This document shows positions 61,642 through 64,000 of a DNA stretch of 64,000 nt, piece after piece. Made by a program: the position numbers and the translations under genes. The stretch is from JANXXV01 sp038230275 (GTDB lineage Bacteria > Acidobacteriota > Terriglobia > Bryobacterales > Bryobacteraceae): assembly GCA_038230275.1 (NCBI GenBank), contig JBBRNO010000006.1, forward strand, positions 38,999 to 102,998. The letters run 5' to 3'. The notes under the pieces are model-generated. The model was not told the origin of the DNA, searched no databases, and was given only the letters and a program-made list of their open reading frames with translations. How positions within the stretch are numbered: the stretch's first letter is position 1; each line of letters begins with the position of its first letter.

Positions 61642-61685
61642 ACAGATATAATGACGCATTTCGCGGCCAATGCGTTTAGTGCTGT

Positions 61686-62261
61686 TTAGGGCCGTGACAG
61701 AAATTGCAGGTATCGCCCATTCTGGAAAGTACTCCAGGGTCCAAAGCCGCCCTTTTCATGATAGAGCTGGTAAGCGAAATCAATATTCGCACGGCAGTCC
61801 AGCAGGTCGCGCAGATTGAGACCCGGCCGTTCCAAATGGACGGTATTGATCTGGAAATAGCCCCAGTCGAGCGTTCCATTGGAGTTGTAATGGTAAATCT
61901 CGCATTTGCCCTGCGGGTTTTCGGCGCGTTGGATTGCCAGGGCGATCCGGCAGTCGGCGCCGAATTTCCCGCACGCATACTGCTGCCAGGCACTGAGTCC
62001 GCGCCCGTTCTGGTCTGCCTGGGCTTGCGTCGCGCTGTCAGAAATCGTGCGTTCGCTGATCACAATGGGCGAGTGAAGTTCAATCGGCGACTGCAAGCTG
62101 AGCGTATACCGCCGATGGAACAGCACGCCCGCAATTATCAGCACCAGCGCGATGACAAACTGAAGCCAAAAGGACGTGCCACCAACCGCACGCTTTCTTC
62201 GCGGCCGGGCGGATGAATTACGCTTCCGCTTCGTTGGCGAAATTAAGGTACGAACAATCAC
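61686..62261 (-). CDS. Membrane-anchored lysozyme-like (lytic transglycosylase) protein
   Basis: 191 residues: a basic cytoplasmic start, one membrane helix (about 31-49, FWLQFVIALVLIIAGVLFH) and a compact lysozyme-like domain. ALAIQRAENPQGKCEIYHYN carries the likely catalytic glutamate and TLDWGYFQIN is the GxxQ(I/L)N pattern of SLT enzymes. Two cysteine pairs may form disulfides. The GTG start directly follows AAGGA, which is tight, but no other in-frame start lies upstream before a stop. Confidence 0.7.
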   Translation of the reverse strand: MIVRTLISPTKRKRNSSARPRRKRAVGGTSFWLQFVIALVLIIAGVLFHRRYTLSLQSPIELHSPIVISERTISDSATQAQADQNGRGLSAWQQYACGKFGADCRIALAIQRAENPQGKCEIYHYNSNGTLDWGYFQINTVHLERPGLNLRDLLDCRANIDFAYQLYHEKGGFGPWSTFQNGRYLQFLSRP

Positions 62262-62291
62262 TCCTTCTCGATGTTAGCGTGTTGAACTTAG

Positions 62292-62717
62292 TCACGCTTC
62301 CCATGGATTCAACACCGGTACTTGCGCATTCGCAAAATCCCTAACGTTGCGTGAGACCACGGTTAGATTGAAGTGAATAGCCGTAGCCGCCAGTAACCCA
62401 TCTACGATGGGAAGTGGCGTGCCCCTGCTCCTCGCCTGTGCTGCCAGCAAACCCCAACGATCCGCAACGGCCTCATCGATCGGCAAGATCCGGTTTCCAA
62501 ATCGAACCGGCAGGTCCATCTGGATCCACGATTCCAGATGGGCCCTGCGGCTGCCTTGGGAGAGGGCTGCTAAGCCTTTTCGAATTTCTCCCAAGGTAAG
62601 AACACTGAGGTAAAGCAAGTCCTCGTTAGTCGATTCCATCCATGCCACCACACGCGGTTCTGGCGTGGCCCTTACAAGTTCCGAAATGCAATTTGTGTCC
62701 AGCAGGAACCCACTCAT
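62292..62717 (-). CDS. VapC-type PIN-domain toxin
   Basis: 141 residues. PIN-domain acidic residues D7 (LLDTNCISE), E44 (TLGEIRKG) and D106 (PIVDGLLAATA) are in place, as is a late SRNVRDF. Such toxins are metal-dependent RNases, often cutting tRNA or rRNA. The ATG overlaps the stop of the antitoxin gene (ATGA). Confidence 0.85.
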   Translation of the reverse strand: MSGFLLDTNCISELVRATPEPRVVAWMESTNEDLLYLSVLTLGEIRKGLAALSQGSRRAHLESWIQMDLPVRFGNRILPIDEAVADRWGLLAAQARSRGTPLPIVDGLLAATAIHFNLTVVSRNVRDFANAQVPVLNPWEA

Positions 62718-63016
62718 AGTTCCACATCACGCCCTAAATCTTTGTCTCGCTCGAAATCCAACTCCAGACCCACCAGGGGAGACTCCCGAAAGAACTGTAC
62801 TAAACTCTTGGGCTGCCGCGATCGGATCACAAGACGGTCAAATTGCTCGACCGGCAACATCACCACGCCATCTTTGCCTTGCCGGGTGATCAGTTGCGGG
62901 CCTTCTGTCCGGGCAAGCCGAAACAGTTCACTAAAGCGGGCTTTCGCTGTTTGGAGTTGCCATCCTTCTCCAGACATCGCTAGGGAATCGGGGTGCGTTT
63001 TATTCAAAATCTTCAT
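62714..63016 (-). CDS. Phd/YefM-type antitoxin
   Basis: 100 residues. The Phd/YefM DNA-binding and dimer domain is seen as WQLQTAKARFSELFRLA, TRQGKDGVVMLPVEQFDRL. The C-terminal part (LVQFFRESPLVGLELDFERD) would wrap the VapC toxin. The ATG at 63016 lies 8 bases after a perfect palindrome; an in-frame ATG at 62977 is possible and matches the usual family N-terminus better. Confidence 0.82.
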   Translation of the reverse strand: MKILNKTHPDSLAMSGEGWQLQTAKARFSELFRLARTEGPQLITRQGKDGVVMLPVEQFDRLVIRSRQPKSLVQFFRESPLVGLELDFERDKDLGRDVEL

Positions 63017-63023
63017 AACTAGG

Positions 63024-63035
63024 CTGACTAGTCAG
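63024..63035. promoter_or_regulatory. Palindromic operator candidate of the toxin-antitoxin operon
   Basis: CTGACTAGTCAG is a perfect 12-base palindrome just upstream of the antitoxin start, the place where Phd-type antitoxins bind to repress their own operon. Confidence 0.55.
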
Positions 63036-63155
63036 ATTGTAACCAATCTTCAGACAACACTCAAGTTCTGTAACCTACGCTACTGTTGATAGGCCGAGCC
63101 ATGCTGAAGTACCATATAACAAATGTAAGCAATTTATCATTCGCAGGAACTCCAT

Positions 63156-64000
63156 ATGAAACAACTCGCACTCCTCTTCTTCTGCTCTATCACGTGGATC
63201 TACGCGCAAGCTCCCGCCCGTCCTCAGTTTGCACCGGAACAAAGAGCCTTATCGCAAACACCGCGCCTGGACCTCACTCCACTGAACGAAACCACAGACC
63301 GCCCGAAACCCAGCCATCCCGGCGTACGCGCCGTCGGCGTGGGCCGCACCATTCCGCGCCAGTTCATGCAGCGCGGCTCATGGACAGCTCTGGCCAGCGG
63401 ACAGACGGTCTGGCGTGTCTCACTGCGCTCTCCGAATGCCTGGGGAATGCGCGTCCATTTCACCGCTTTCCACGCCGGAGACGGACGCGTCTGGCTCTAC
63501 CCGAAAGGCGGCGACACAGAAAATGGGCAGTTCGTCGGACCCTACCGCGGCGATGGCCTGTTCCACGATGCTGAGTTTTGGAGCGAGCCGGTTCCAGGCG
63601 AAGAGATTGTGCTGGAGTTTGCTCCTGCCCATCCGGTAAGCGACCTGAGCGCGCCACCGCCGTTCGTAGTGGATCAGATATCTCACTTGTTCAACGAACC
63701 GCTGACGCCTCCAAAGGCCCCCGTGCTGAGTGCGGTAGTGGACGGACCGGCAGACGCCGCCAGTGCACAATTGACTGCGGGAATCACGAACGCGGCGCAG
63801 GTCCAAAACACTTGCAGTCCAGATGTGGCGTGTTTCGCGCGATGGTACACGCAGGCCAGCGCGGTGGCCAGCATCATGTTCACCACCGGCGGAGCGTCTT
63901 TTCTCTGCACCGGCTCTTTGATAGCGGATCAAGCCAACAGCGGCCAGCCCTATTTCGCCACAGCCAATCACTGTGTCTCGGACGACGCCACGGCGCGGAC
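63156..64000 (+). CDS. Secreted serine protease, lysyl-endopeptidase-like, 5' part
   Basis: The frame is open from the ATG (AGGAA 7 bases upstream) to the window edge, so only the first 281 residues are seen. Signal peptide (LALLFFCSITWIYAQ), a long pro-region/beta domain (VWRVSLRSPNAWGMRVHF, GRVWLYPKGG) and the beginning of a trypsin-like domain with CTGSLIAD and the catalytic histidine in FATANHCVS. The Asp and Ser of the triad lie beyond the edge. This matches the layout of lysyl endopeptidases of the S1 clan. Confidence 0.83.
   Translation, partial: MKQLALLFFCSITWIYAQAPARPQFAPEQRALSQTPRLDLTPLNETTDRPKPSHPGVRAVGVGRTIPRQFMQRGSWTALASGQTVWRVSLRSPNAWGMRVHFTAFHAGDGRVWLYPKGGDTENGQFVGPYRGDGLFHDAEFWSEPVPGEEIVLEFAPAHPVSDLSAPPPFVVDQISHLFNEPLTPPKAPVLSAVVDGPADAASAQLTAGITNAAQVQNTCSPDVACFARWYTQASAVASIMFTTGGASFLCTGSLIADQANSGQPYFATANHCVSDDATAR

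Noticed and set aside
1..64000. CRISPR arrays, tRNA or rRNA genes, insertion sequences
   Set aside because: No regularly spaced repeats, cloverleaf-like stretches, rRNA-like conserved blocks or transposase genes were recognised by reading; an Infernal/tRNAscan run would settle this.

Overview
The window looks like chromosome of an Acidobacteriota bacterium, most likely of the Solibacter/Bryobacter type. The DNA is GC-rich and gene-dense. It carries two very large Oar-like TonB-dependent receptors with an N-terminal carboxypeptidase-regulatory domain, two DUF1549/DUF1553 + DUF1501 pairs, Tat-exported Gfo/Idh and sugar-isomerase proteins, a kinase-TPR protein next to a TIGR02999-type sigma factor, and a membrane-anchored CadC-like regulator. 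All of these are typical of that phylum. The assignment rests on gene content only. No rRNA, tRNA, CRISPR array or insertion sequence was seen.

Layout. 1-2714 (+): end of a surface-sugar block (ThDP enzyme, NAD-epimerase, GT2). 2695-11816 (-): a tightly packed run of TonB receptor, DUF1549/1553 c-type-haem-like protein, DUF1501 protein, PPC/DUF296 protein, triple RidA protein and nucleoside hydrolase. Most products carry export signals and three consecutive junctions overlap or nearly overlap. A divergent membrane regulator lies at 11984-13294. 13302-15733 (-): a Tat-exported protein and a pseudokinase-SPOR protein. 15822-29079: a glycan-use locus with SIS isomerase and ROK kinase on (-), then TonB receptor, two tandem GH38-like mannosidases and an APC permease on (+), closed by a LacI regulator. 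Two LacI-type palindromes flank the receptor promoter. 29247-35387: PAS histidine kinase, a secreted unknown, tannase/feruloyl esterase and carboxylesterase. 35492-39695: Ser/Thr kinase-TPR, a small unknown and an ECF-like sigma factor. 39779-42005 (-): trmFO-xerC. 42056-47497: Gfo/Idh oxidoreductase, a small secreted protein, a decayed stretch, a patatin and a methylmalonyl-CoA-mutase large subunit. 47673-51229: a small unknown, glycosyltransferase, sigma-54 activator, RlpA and a tiny lysine-rich peptide gene with its own promoter and terminator. 51405-55474 (+): sugar isomerase, MFS transporter and MlrC-type M81 protein. 55703-64000: NTF2-like membrane protein, HigBA, a small membrane protein, a second DUF1501/DUF1549 pair, prepilin, lytic transglycosylase, a Phd/VapC pair and the start of a lysyl-endopeptidase-like protease.

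The overall picture is a heterotroph that takes up and dismantles complex plant or microbial material through large outer-membrane receptors and a rich periplasmic enzyme set. The least explained items are the periplasmic RidA/nucleoside-hydrolase operon, the pseudokinase-SPOR protein and the lysine-rich mini-gene.
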